From NCBI GenBank assembly GCA_017620875.1, contig JAGAUH010000045.1, forward strand, positions 1 through 5,185: DNA of 5,185 nt, in the 5' to 3' direction. Positions within the stretch are counted from its first letter, which is position 1. Every line of letters starts with the position of its first letter. Made by a program: the position numbers and the translations under genes. Below the pieces are notes generated by a model. The model was not told the origin of the DNA and searched no databases. It was given only the letters and a program-made list of their open reading frames with translations. Shown piece after piece: positions 1 through 5,185 of the stretch. This DNA comes from Clostridia bacterium (GTDB taxonomy: Bacteria; Bacillota; Clostridia; Christensenellales; Borkfalkiaceae).

Positions 1-2933
1 ATAGTTACGTGCACGAAGTTATGCTTTGTATAAACACAAAAACGACTATGGACGATCCTAATAGATTTAAGTTTACGGGCGACCAATTTTATTTTAAGTC
101 TTACGACGAAATGTTGTCTTTATTTCCCGGGGAAGAAAAGTGTTTAACAAACACGCTAGAAGTTGCCGAAAAATGCAACTACAAATTCGATTACGGAAAC
201 TATAAACACCCAAGGTTTGCACCGCCTACCGGTCAAACACCACTAGAATATATAAGAGATTTAGTAAACGACGGAATAGCAAAAAAGTACGGAAAAGAAA
301 CTAAAGAAATAAGAGATAGAGTTGAGTACGAACTCGGCGTTATACACGGTCTTGGATATATAGAGTACTATTTAATAGTTTGGGACTACATTTTCCAAGC
401 GAGAGCAATGGGTATTTCAGTTGGTCCTGGTCGTGGTTCGGGCGCAGGTTCGCTAGTAGCGTATCTAATTGGTATAACCGATATAGATCCACTAAAATAC
501 GACCTATATTTCGAGCGTTTTTTAAACACCGAAAGAGTATCCGCTCCCGACTTTGATATCGACTTTGAAGATTGTCGTAGGCAAGAAGTTATTGAATACG
601 TTAAAAGAAAATACGGCGCGGATTCCGTTGCAAAAATTGTTACTTTTGGTACTATGGCGGCAAAAAACGCTATTAAAGACGTTGGTAGAGTTTTAAGAGT
701 TCCTTATGCCGACCTAGATAAAATTACAAAAAGTATTCCGAGTAAAATTGTAAAAAACGGCGTGGAAATAGAAATTAAAAGACCAAACATATTGCAAAAA
801 GTTTTTGGTTTTTACAACGATTCTAAAGGTGTGGATTATTCCGTGCCAGAATTAGTAAATATATATCAAAACGATCCTAACATAAAACAAGTTATAGATA
901 TTGCCGCTAAACTAGAAGATATGCCAAGGCAAGCGTCTACACACGCGTGCGGAGTATTAATAGGTAGTAGGGCGCTAGACGACCAAATGCCACTATCTCG
1001 TAACGGCGACGATATTACCACTAGTTACGTCGGTGTAGAACTAGAACACTTAGGCTTTTTAAAAATGGACTTTTTAGGGCTAAGGAACTTATCAGATATT
1101 AAAATGTGTATCGAATACGTTAAAGAAAATTATAATGTAGACGTAACTTTCGACCATTTATACGCAGATCCAAAGGTTTACGAACTTATTTCTAGTGGCG
1201 ACACGGAGGCAATATTCCAAATAGAATCCGCAGGCTTTCAGGCGTTTTTAAGGCAACTAAAACCAACCTGTCTAGAAGATATAGTTGCGGCGGTTAGTTT
1301 ATATCGACCGGGTCCAATGGATTCTATTGGCAAGTTTGTCGAAAGTAAACACAACCCGGAAAAAGTAACTTTTGCTCACCCACTATTAGAGCCTATTTTA
1401 AAGCAAACTTATGGTTGTATCGTTTACCAAGAGCAAGTTATGAGAATTGTTCAGGAACTTGCAGGTTATTCTTTAGGGCAAGCGGATATCGTCCGTAGAA
1501 TGATGGGTAAAAAGAAAGTCGACGAAATGGAAAGGGAAGAAGCAGTGTTTATCAATGGTAGAGCCGAAAGCGTAGATAATCACGGCAAGGTTATTCCTGC
1601 AATACCGGGCTGTTTAAAAAACGGCGTACCGGAAAACGTTGCAAAGCAAATTTGGTCGGAAATGAAAGACTTTGCAAAATACGCCTTTAACAAATCACAC
1701 GCGGCGGCGTATTCGGTCGTAACGTATCAAACTGCATATTTAAAATGCTATTATTTTGCCGAATTTATGACGGCTATCTTAAATAACCGTATTACAAAAA
1801 TGGACGAAATAAAGCACTACGTAAACTACGTAAAAAGTAAAAAGATAGAAGTTTTACCCCCTGATATAAACGAAAGTGGAACTCACTTTACAACAAAAAA
1901 TAATAAAATTAGGTTCGGTTTAGCGGCGGTTAAGGGTATAGGAACTACCGTAATAGACGCTATTATAGAAGAAAGAAAAGAAAAAGGAAAATTTACTTCC
2001 TTAGAAGATTTCTGCAAGCGTTGTACTGCAAACATAAATTCTAGATTAGTAGAAAACTTAATTTATGCAGGTGCGTTCGATTGCTTTGGTAAAAATCGTA
2101 GACAACTAATTTTAGTGTACGAAGAAATTATGGAAAAAGCAACTTCTATGTATAAGTCTTCTACTGCAAACCAATTTAGCATATTTGAAATGTTTGGAGA
2201 ACAAGCAAACGTTATAGAAGTAGAGTATCCGCAAGTGGTAGAGTTTTCTTTAAAGGAAAAACTCTCTCACGAAAAAGAAGTTGCAGGCGTTTACATCTCA
2301 GGGCATCCGTTAAATGCCTTTTTAGACCAAATGTCAGCGCTTCCGCATAAGTCGGATATGTTCGTTACTGTTCAAGACGAAGAAGAAGGCTTAGAGCAAG
2401 TAGATAATTCTAATAGCGATATTAAACACGATATGCCCGTTAAAATTGGCGGAATAATAACGCAAACTAAAAAACTAACTACAAAAAACGGCGCTTATAT
2501 GCTCATATTTACCCTAGAAGATTTATATGGTGAAATAGAGTGTGTTATGTTCCCTAAAATGTACGAAAAGTTTAACGAACTTGCTCAAGTAGATAACGTT
2601 GTAATAATAAGCGGTAAACTACAACTAAGAGAAGGTAGACCTGCTAGTATATCGGTTGATAATATGGTAAACTTGGTAGAAAAAGAGCAACCTACTATCG
2701 CTTTAGAAAAACCAAAGCAACAATATATCGGTCTAATTATTCCACCGGAGAAAGAAGACGATTTAGAAGAATTATACGATATTTTATCTTTTTATCCGGG
2801 CGACGTAAAAGTCGTTGTTAAAATACAAGGTAAAAACAAAACGCTAAAATATACCGTTAGAAATTGTAGGGGATTAATTAGCGAAATTTGTTCTATCATA
2901 TCAGAAGAAAACATTAAATATTTTGAGGTGTAA
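1..2933 (+). CDS. dnaE: DNA polymerase III subunit alpha (DnaE), 5'-truncated by window edge
   Basis: This is the catalytic subunit of the replicative DNA polymerase (C-family), which extends DNA at the fork together with the sliding clamp. The frame stays open to the left edge (Ser-Tyr precede the GTG at 9), and that GTG reads as Val in a conserved PHP-end stretch (HEVMLCI), so it is not the start. By alignment from memory with E. coli DnaE, roughly 215 N-terminal residues, most of the PHP domain, are missing. Numbering from the GTG as residue 1: the palm has GPGRGSGAGS (139-148) and PDFDIDF (180-186) with catalytic Asp183 and Asp185, and the third Asp is 354 in LKMDFLGLR. The fingers include SLYRPGPM (430-437) and AKYAFNKSHAAAY (555-567). 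A helix-hairpin-helix lies near 638-650 (AAVKGIG), a clamp-binding-type QFSIF at 722-726, and an OB fold at about 811-890. The C-terminus is short, without an obvious E. coli-like tau-binding extension. It is DnaE rather than PolC: no inserted exonuclease domain is seen. All catalytic residues are intact. Confidence 0.97.
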   Translation, partial: SYVHEVMLCINTKTTMDDPNRFKFTGDQFYFKSYDEMLSLFPGEEKCLTNTLEVAEKCNYKFDYGNYKHPRFAPPTGQTPLEYIRDLVNDGIAKKYGKETKEIRDRVEYELGVIHGLGYIEYYLIVWDYIFQARAMGISVGPGRGSGAGSLVAYLIGITDIDPLKYDLYFERFLNTERVSAPDFDIDFEDCRRQEVIEYVKRKYGADSVAKIVTFGTMAAKNAIKDVGRVLRVPYADLDKITKSIPSKIVKNGVEIEIKRPNILQKVFGFYNDSKGVDYSVPELVNIYQNDPNIKQVIDIAAKLEDMPRQASTHACGVLIGSRALDDQMPLSRNGDDITTSYVGVELEHLGFLKMDFLGLRNLSDIKMCIEYVKENYNVDVTFDHLYADPKVYELISSGDTEAIFQIESAGFQAFLRQLKPTCLEDIVAAVSLYRPGPMDSIGKFVESKHNPEKVTFAHPLLEPILKQTYGCIVYQEQVMRIVQELAGYSLGQADIVRRMMGKKKVDEMEREEAVFINGRAESVDNHGKVIPAIPGCLKNGVPENVAKQIWSEMKDFAKYAFNKSHAAAYSVVTYQTAYLKCYYFAEFMTAILNNRITKMDEIKHYVNYVKSKKIEVLPPDINESGTHFTTKNNKIRFGLAAVKGIGTTVIDAIIEERKEKGKFTSLEDFCKRCTANINSRLVENLIYAGAFDCFGKNRRQLILVYEEIMEKATSMYKSSTANQFSIFEMFGEQANVIEVEYPQVVEFSLKEKLSHEKEVAGVYISGHPLNAFLDQMSALPHKSDMFVTVQDEEEGLEQVDNSNSDIKHDMPVKIGGIITQTKKLTTKNGAYMLIFTLEDLYGEIECVMFPKMYEKFNELAQVDNVVIISGKLQLREGRPASISVDNMVNLVEKEQPTIALEKPKQQYIGLIIPPEKEDDLEELYDILSFYPGDVKVVVKIQGKNKTLKYTVRNCRGLISEICSIISEENIKYFEV
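2925..2930 (+). promoter_or_regulatory. Ribosome binding site of the FTR-like gene, inside the dnaE 3' end
   Basis: GAGGTG lies 4 bases before the ATG at 2935 and is made of the last two sense codons of dnaE (GAG Glu, GTG Val) directly before its TAA. It fixes the downstream start at 2935. An in-frame TTG at 2923 would place the Shine-Dalgarno inside the coding sequence and is not credible. The arrangement implies translational coupling to dnaE. Confidence 0.8.
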
Positions 2934-2934
2934 C

Positions 2935-3132
2935 ATGAAAGTAAGGTTTAACGAAGATAAGCAACACGTAAAACTTATCCAAGAAGGCTTAGCAAAAAAA
3001 GATGGATTTTGTCCTTGCAAACTTGGCAAACTACCAGAAAACAAATGTATGTGCGAAGAATTTAAAGAGCAAATTAAAGACCCTAATTTCGAGGGGTATT
3101 GTCATTGTAGATTATATTATAAAGAAAAATAA
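2935..3132 (+). CDS. Small ferredoxin-thioredoxin reductase catalytic-chain-like Fe-S protein
   Basis: The 65-residue protein carries three CxC motifs: Cys26-Pro-Cys28, Cys38-Met-Cys40 and Cys56-His-Cys58, the last in GYCHCRLYY. CPC and CHC followed by a Leu-Tyr are hallmarks of the ferredoxin-thioredoxin reductase (FTR) catalytic chain, which holds a 4Fe-4S cluster next to a redox-active disulfide and reduces disulfides with electrons from ferredoxin. By position, Cys26, 38, 40 and 56 would bind the cluster and Cys28 and Cys58 would form the disulfide. That assignment is inference from plant and cyanobacterial FTR. The protein is about half the length of those chains and lacks their N-terminal part. 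It has no signal peptide or membrane segment, so it is probably cytosolic. The start at 2935 is one base after the dnaE stop, with GAGGTG upstream. No FTR variable chain, ferredoxin or thioredoxin gene is in the window, so its partner and substrate are unknown. An alternative is a metal or Fe-S protein without reductase activity. Confidence 0.82.
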   Translation: MKVRFNEDKQHVKLIQEGLAKKDGFCPCKLGKLPENKCMCEEFKEQIKDPNFEGYCHCRLYYKEK

Positions 3133-3152
3133 AAACGTATAAGGAGTAAATT

Positions 3153-3569
3153 ATGACTTTAGAAGAATTTAAAAAAGTAAAAATCGAGGCTATGAAAGCG
3201 CGTAATAGCGCGGCAGTTTCTGCTTACAACGCAATTATTTCAAAACTTATGTTACTTAAAACCGAAAAGGTTGGCACGGAACTAACCGAGCAAGATAGCA
3301 TAAACGTTGTTAAAAAAGTAGAAAAAGAACTTATCGAAGAAAAAGAAGGCTACCTAAAAGGTGGTAGAGAAGAAAGTGCAAAAGAAATAGATTTGCAATT
3401 AGAAGTTGTAAAACAATATCTTCCTAAACTTCTTTCTCAAGAAGAAATTAAACAAGAAATTTTAAAATTAGAAGATAAATCTATCCCTAGCGTTATGAAA
3501 CATTTTAAAATAAATTTCGCAGGTAAAGTAGATATGAAACTAGTTCAAGAAACCTTAAAAAGTTTATAA
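3153..3569 (+). CDS. yqeY: YqeY / GatB-YqeY domain protein
   Basis: The 138-residue protein matches the YqeY family in length (usually about 145-150) and layout. An N-terminal helical half (residues 1-75) contains the MKARNSAAVSAYNAIISKL region, equivalent to the family's MKAKDK..LSV.R.L..A segment, and a charged GGREESAKEIDLQLEVVKQYLP stretch sits near 70-91. A smaller C-terminal helical half (about 92-138) ends in a GKVDMKLVQETLKSL motif. YqeY is related to the C-terminal tail domain of GatB, the subunit of the Asp/Glu-tRNA amidotransferase that contacts tRNA. Its own role is not firmly established, and a link to tRNA or translation is inferred from that homology. A clear AAGGAG ribosome binding site lies at 3141-3146, six bases before the ATG. 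The gene is third in the dnaE operon, 20 bases after the FTR-like gene, and is followed by a strong terminator. No signal peptide or membrane segment is seen. Confidence 0.93.
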   Translation: MTLEEFKKVKIEAMKARNSAAVSAYNAIISKLMLLKTEKVGTELTEQDSINVVKKVEKELIEEKEGYLKGGREESAKEIDLQLEVVKQYLPKLLSQEEIKQEILKLEDKSIPSVMKHFKINFAGKVDMKLVQETLKSL

Positions 3570-3583
3570 TTAAATAGTAAAAC

Positions 3584-3620
3584 AAAAATGCCAAAACTAC
3601 TGGGTTTTGGCATTTTTTTT
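3584..3620 (+). terminator. Strong intrinsic terminator of the dnaE operon, probably bidirectional
   Basis: A 14-bp perfect stem (3584-3597 with 3604-3617, core ATGCCAAAAC/GTTTTGGCAT) closes a 6-base loop and runs into eight T residues (3613-3620), 14 bases after the yqeY stop. On the minus strand the left arm reads as a T tract broken by one G, 34 bases after the ttcA stop at 3655, so the same hairpin can end the convergent ttcA transcript. Confidence 0.92.
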
Positions 3621-3654
3621 GTTAAAAAGTCGGTCTATATATCAAAAAAGTAAA

Positions 3655-4401
3655 TTAATCGTCCTTTTTTAAGTCTTTTAAAAACTTATCAAAAAGGTTG
3701 TATCTGTCGGGGCTAGTTATAGCGCCGTGTATTCTTTTTTTAGCAAAAGGTATATCTTTTTTTATCTCGTTTAATAAATTTTTAATATATTCTCTTTGGG
3801 TTGTTTTGTCCGCAGGGCAAGGGTTGTGTAAAATAGGTTTGTCTTTAGTAAAAGAAATAATATCTTTTTCTTCTAATAAAATCATTGGTCTAATTACCCA
3901 CATGTCTGTCCTAGACATATAGGTTACGGGCGCAAAGGTAGAAAGTCTTCCTTCGTAAAACATAGACAAGAAAAACGTTTCTATCAAGTCGTCCGCGTGG
4001 TGTCCTAAAGCAATTTTATTATATCCGTATTTTTGCGAAACTGTACAAAGCGCGCCTCTACGCATTTTAGAGCATAAACTACAAGGGTTGCTTTCTTTTC
4101 GTTCTTCAAAAAGTATTTGGGCAATATCAGTTTTTTCTATTATCCACTCAACGCCCAAACTATCGCAAAGTTCTTTTATTTCTTGTTTTTCTTTTTCGTC
4201 ATAATCAAATCCCATATCTATGGTTATTGCGCAAAGGTCAAAATGCTTAGGGTAAAATCTTTTTAACCCCGCCATAATGCAAAGTAAGGCAATGCTATCT
4301 TTTCCACCTGATAACCCAACGGCAATTTTGTCGCCTTCTTTAATCATATCGTATTGTTCTATAGCCCTTCTCGCAGGGGATAAAAGTTGTTGTAAAGTCA
4401 T
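3655..4401 (-). CDS. ttcA: TtcA-family tRNA 2-thiocytidine(32) synthetase (PP-loop ATPase)
   Basis: The 248-residue protein is an adenine-nucleotide alpha-hydrolase of the PP-loop type. SGGKDS at 31-36 is the ATP pyrophosphatase loop, preceded by the conserved MIKEGDKIAVGL. Cys107 and Cys110 form a CxxC (NPCSLC), LGHHADDLIETFF at 132-144 is the family's second signature, and Cys195 in HNPCPADKTTQRE supplies the third cysteine. In TtcA the three cysteines bind an oxygen-labile 4Fe-4S cluster, and the enzyme activates C32 of certain tRNAs with ATP and replaces its oxygen with sulfur. The length fits the shorter Bacillota forms; E. coli TtcA is about 311 residues. There is no N-terminal zinc finger, which argues against NcsA/CTU1, and no TilS C-terminal domain. 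The ATG at 4401 is chosen because residues 1-20 match the family N-terminus and AGGTGA lies just upstream. It converges on the dnaE operon and diverges from the ferritin-like gene. The exact tRNA substrate is inferred from family membership. Confidence 0.85.
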   Translation of the reverse strand: MTLQQLLSPARRAIEQYDMIKEGDKIAVGLSGGKDSIALLCIMAGLKRFYPKHFDLCAITIDMGFDYDEKEKQEIKELCDSLGVEWIIEKTDIAQILFEERKESNPCSLCSKMRRGALCTVSQKYGYNKIALGHHADDLIETFFLSMFYEGRLSTFAPVTYMSRTDMWVIRPMILLEEKDIISFTKDKPILHNPCPADKTTQREYIKNLLNEIKKDIPFAKKRIHGAITSPDRYNLFDKFLKDLKKDD

Positions 4402-4404
4402 AAT

Positions 4405-4445
4405 TCACCTGTAAAAATTATATATGCTTTTTATCTTTTTTGCAA
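4405..4445 (-). promoter_or_regulatory. Candidate promoter and ribosome binding site for ttcA
   Basis: Reading the minus strand, TTGCAA (4445-4440; 4 of 6 to TTGACA) is followed after exactly 17 bases by a perfect TATAAT (4422-4417). Transcription would begin near 4410, right at the AGGTGA ribosome binding site (4410-4405), leaving a leader of only about 9 bases. A second possible pair, TTGTTA (4458-4453) with GATAAA (4435-4430), is also 17 apart and would give a leader of about 25 bases. No start site can be proven from sequence alone. Confidence 0.6.
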
Positions 4446-4449
4446 CAAC

Positions 4450-4476
4450 TTGTAACAAAGTTTTAAAAAGTAAAAT
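4450..4476 (+). promoter_or_regulatory. Weak candidate promoter for the ferritin-like gene
   Basis: TTGTAA at 4450-4455 and TAAAAT at 4471-4476 are 15 bases apart, shorter than ideal. An alternative is TTGCAA (4440-4445) with TTAAAA (4463-4468), 17 apart, which would share its self-complementary -35 with the divergent ttcA promoter. The ferritin-like gene needs a promoter here because its upstream neighbour points away, but neither pair is a strong match. Confidence 0.3.
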
Positions 4477-4488
4477 AAATTAAAGGGT

Positions 4489-4494
4489 AAGGGG
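4489..4494 (+). promoter_or_regulatory. Ribosome binding site of the ferritin-like gene
   Basis: AAGGGG lies seven bases before the ATG at 4502. It is a purine-rich but imperfect Shine-Dalgarno, weaker than the AAGGAG before yqeY, and supports this start. Confidence 0.6.
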
Positions 4495-4501
4495 TTTTGT
4501 T

Positions 4502-4993
4502 ATGGAGTATAATTATAGTATTAATTTGCCTTATCCAGAATTAAGTGGAAAAATTAGTCCTAACACAATGGCACTATTAATGGAGAGTTTTGGCGGTAAA
4601 AATAGCGAGTTTACAAGTCTTACAACTTATATTTATCAACACTTAATGGTAGGTAATAAAAATAGCAACTTAGCAACGTTACTTTCTAAAATTTCTATCG
4701 TCGAAATGAAACACCAAGAACTCATAGGAGAAGCAATAGTGTTTTTTGGTGGTAAACCTTTATATTCGGGCGCGTATAACTTTTGGAATGGTTCTTACGC
4801 TAACTATCAAGAAAACGTATTAAAGTTTTTATCGGACAATATCTTAGCCGAGCAAAACGCAATTAGGCTATACGAAGAAATTATAGAGCATACTCAAAAC
4901 GATAGTCTAAAAAAATTACTTGGAAGAATAATTATGGACGAGCAACTTCATTTAACCATTTTCGAAACGGAATTAAACAATTTAAAAAGTTAA
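4502..4993 (+). CDS. Ferritin-like diiron protein (bacterioferritin/rubrerythrin-type four-helix domain)
   Basis: The 163-residue protein has the ligand pattern of a ferritin-like four-helix bundle: Glu36 in helix A with Tyr43 seven residues later, Glu68-x-x-His71 in helix B (VEMKH), Glu117 in helix C (ILAEQNA) and Glu147-x-x-His150 in helix D (DEQLH). This six-ligand set and its spacing resemble the bacterioferritin centre. The extra Glu that rubrerythrin has three residues after the helix-C ligand is Ala120 here, and there is no C-terminal CxxC rubredoxin domain. Such proteins oxidise ferrous iron with oxygen or peroxide, storing iron or removing oxidants, but the exact activity cannot be told from sequence. 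The N-terminus (INLPYPEL) and the FWNGSY segment between helices B and C recall uncharacterised ferritin-like proteins of anaerobic Clostridia. No signal peptide or membrane segment is seen, so it is probably cytosolic. It is a single gene, divergent from ttcA and followed by a hairpin. Alternatives are a manganese-catalase-like or Dps-like protein, which fit the motif spacing less well. Confidence 0.83.
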   Translation: MEYNYSINLPYPELSGKISPNTMALLMESFGGKNSEFTSLTTYIYQHLMVGNKNSNLATLLSKISIVEMKHQELIGEAIVFFGGKPLYSGAYNFWNGSYANYQENVLKFLSDNILAEQNAIRLYEEIIEHTQNDSLKKLLGRIIMDEQLHLTIFETELNNLKS

Positions 4994-4999
4994 TTATAT

Positions 5000-5025
5000 A
5001 TCCCCTTTAATAAGGGGATTTACTA
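5000..5025 (+). terminator. Probable intrinsic terminator after the ferritin-like gene
   Basis: An 8-bp stem (5000-5007 with 5012-5019, ATCCCCTT/AAGGGGAT) closes a 4-base loop seven bases after the stop codon. The following tract (TTTACTATTTG) is T-rich but interrupted, so it is weaker than the terminator at 3584. The minus-strand side lacks a T tract, so it probably works in one direction only. Confidence 0.6.
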
Positions 5026-5185
5026 TTTGTGATATAAAAACAAAGAATAATAAAACTATCATTTATTTTGTAAGATAATTTAAAATGGAAAATAATCAAA
5101 TTATTAATATTAACTAAGTGCGTGTAATAGGTAAAAAACTAAATTTTCATTATTTATCAAAAATAATTGACAAAAGCAAAATAAA
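5026..5185. other. AT-rich noncoding end region with a possible truncated promoter
   Basis: No credible gene is visible in these 160 bases. The only noted plus-strand reading frame from an ATG is ten codons (5085-5117) with no Shine-Dalgarno. The region has a 10-bp A/T palindrome (5104-5113) and a possible TTGTAA (5068-5073)/AATAAT (5091-5096) promoter-like pair with a 17-base gap, both expected by chance in such AT-rich sequence. It most likely holds the regulatory region of a gene beyond the right edge. Confidence 0.5.
5167..5172 (+). promoter_or_regulatory. Perfect -35 hexamer at the window's right edge
   Basis: TTGACA matches the sigma-A -35 consensus exactly. A -10 box at the usual 17-base distance would fall at about 5190-5195, outside the window, so only half the promoter is visible. 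It would drive a gene to the right. Confidence 0.35.

Noticed and set aside
9..11. GTG at 9 as the dnaE start codon
   Set aside because: The frame is open to the window edge and the residues around it match the conserved end of the PHP domain, so it is an internal Val codon of a truncated gene.
2923..2925. TTG at 2923 as the start of the FTR-like gene
   Set aside because: It overlaps the Shine-Dalgarno GAGGTG and adds four residues not supported by the family; ATG at 2935 is correctly spaced.
3698..3922. Plus-strand 74-residue reading frame
   Set aside because: It lies wholly antisense to ttcA, has no recognisable domain or convincing ribosome binding site, and its hydrophobic look follows from reading the complement of charged A/T-rich codons.
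3655..4401. NcsA/CTU1 or TilS instead of TtcA
   Set aside because: There is no N-terminal zinc-finger cysteine cluster (NcsA) and no TilS substrate-binding C-terminal domain; SGGKDS, NPCSLC and the third cysteine fit TtcA.
4440..4458. Rex-type operator (TTGTTAC...GTTGCAA on the minus strand)
   Set aside because: The two arms match each other at only five of seven positions and the spacing differs by a base from the clostridial Rex consensus, so I cannot call it.
5104..5113. TTAATATTAA palindrome as a binding site
   Set aside because: A ten-base palindrome of only A and T is expected by chance here and nothing nearby supports a function.
5085..5117. Ten-codon reading frame starting ATG GAA AAT
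   Set aside because: No Shine-Dalgarno precedes it and such short frames are expected by chance in AT-rich DNA.

Overview
This is an AT-rich, densely coding bacterial chromosome segment with five protein genes in two convergent groups and no mobile element, CRISPR array, tRNA or rRNA gene that I can see. Purine-rich Shine-Dalgarno sites (AAGGAG, GAGGTG, AGGTGA), TAA stops on all five genes, a DnaE-type polymerase with a short C-terminus, and a very small ferredoxin-thioredoxin-reductase-like protein suggest an anaerobic low-GC Bacillota (Clostridia-like, perhaps an uncultured gut lineage). That placement is inference. No in-frame TGA was seen, so the standard bacterial code fits.

Layout. Bases 1-2933 hold the C-terminal five-sixths or so of dnaE, the replicative DNA polymerase III alpha subunit; its N-terminus lies left of the window. 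One base after its stop begins a 65-residue FTR-like Fe-S protein (2935-3132), whose ribosome binding site is formed by the last two sense codons of dnaE. Twenty bases further comes a YqeY/GatB-domain protein (3153-3569). These three form a co-directional operon closed by a strong hairpin-plus-T-tract terminator (3584-3620). A TtcA-type tRNA 2-thiocytidine synthetase is encoded on the minus strand (4401-3655) and converges on the same terminator, which can probably serve both directions. It is transcribed divergently from a diiron ferritin-like protein (4502-4993) across a 100-base spacer with promoter-like elements on the minus strand. A weaker hairpin follows the ferritin-like gene. The last ~165 bases are very AT-rich and noncoding, ending with a perfect TTGACA -35 hexamer whose -10 would lie beyond the window.

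How the genes relate. dnaE and yqeY are housekeeping genes (replication; a tRNA-amidotransferase-related domain). The FTR-like protein, TtcA and the ferritin-like protein share an iron, Fe-S and redox theme: an Fe-S dithiol protein, an Fe-S-dependent tRNA thiolase and a diiron protein. No novel multi-gene system is evident. The points most worth a second look are the complete absence of the palindromes AGCT and GGCC from the window, the shifted cysteine spacing in the small FTR-like protein and its coupling to dnaE, and the compact divergent ttcA/ferritin promoter region.
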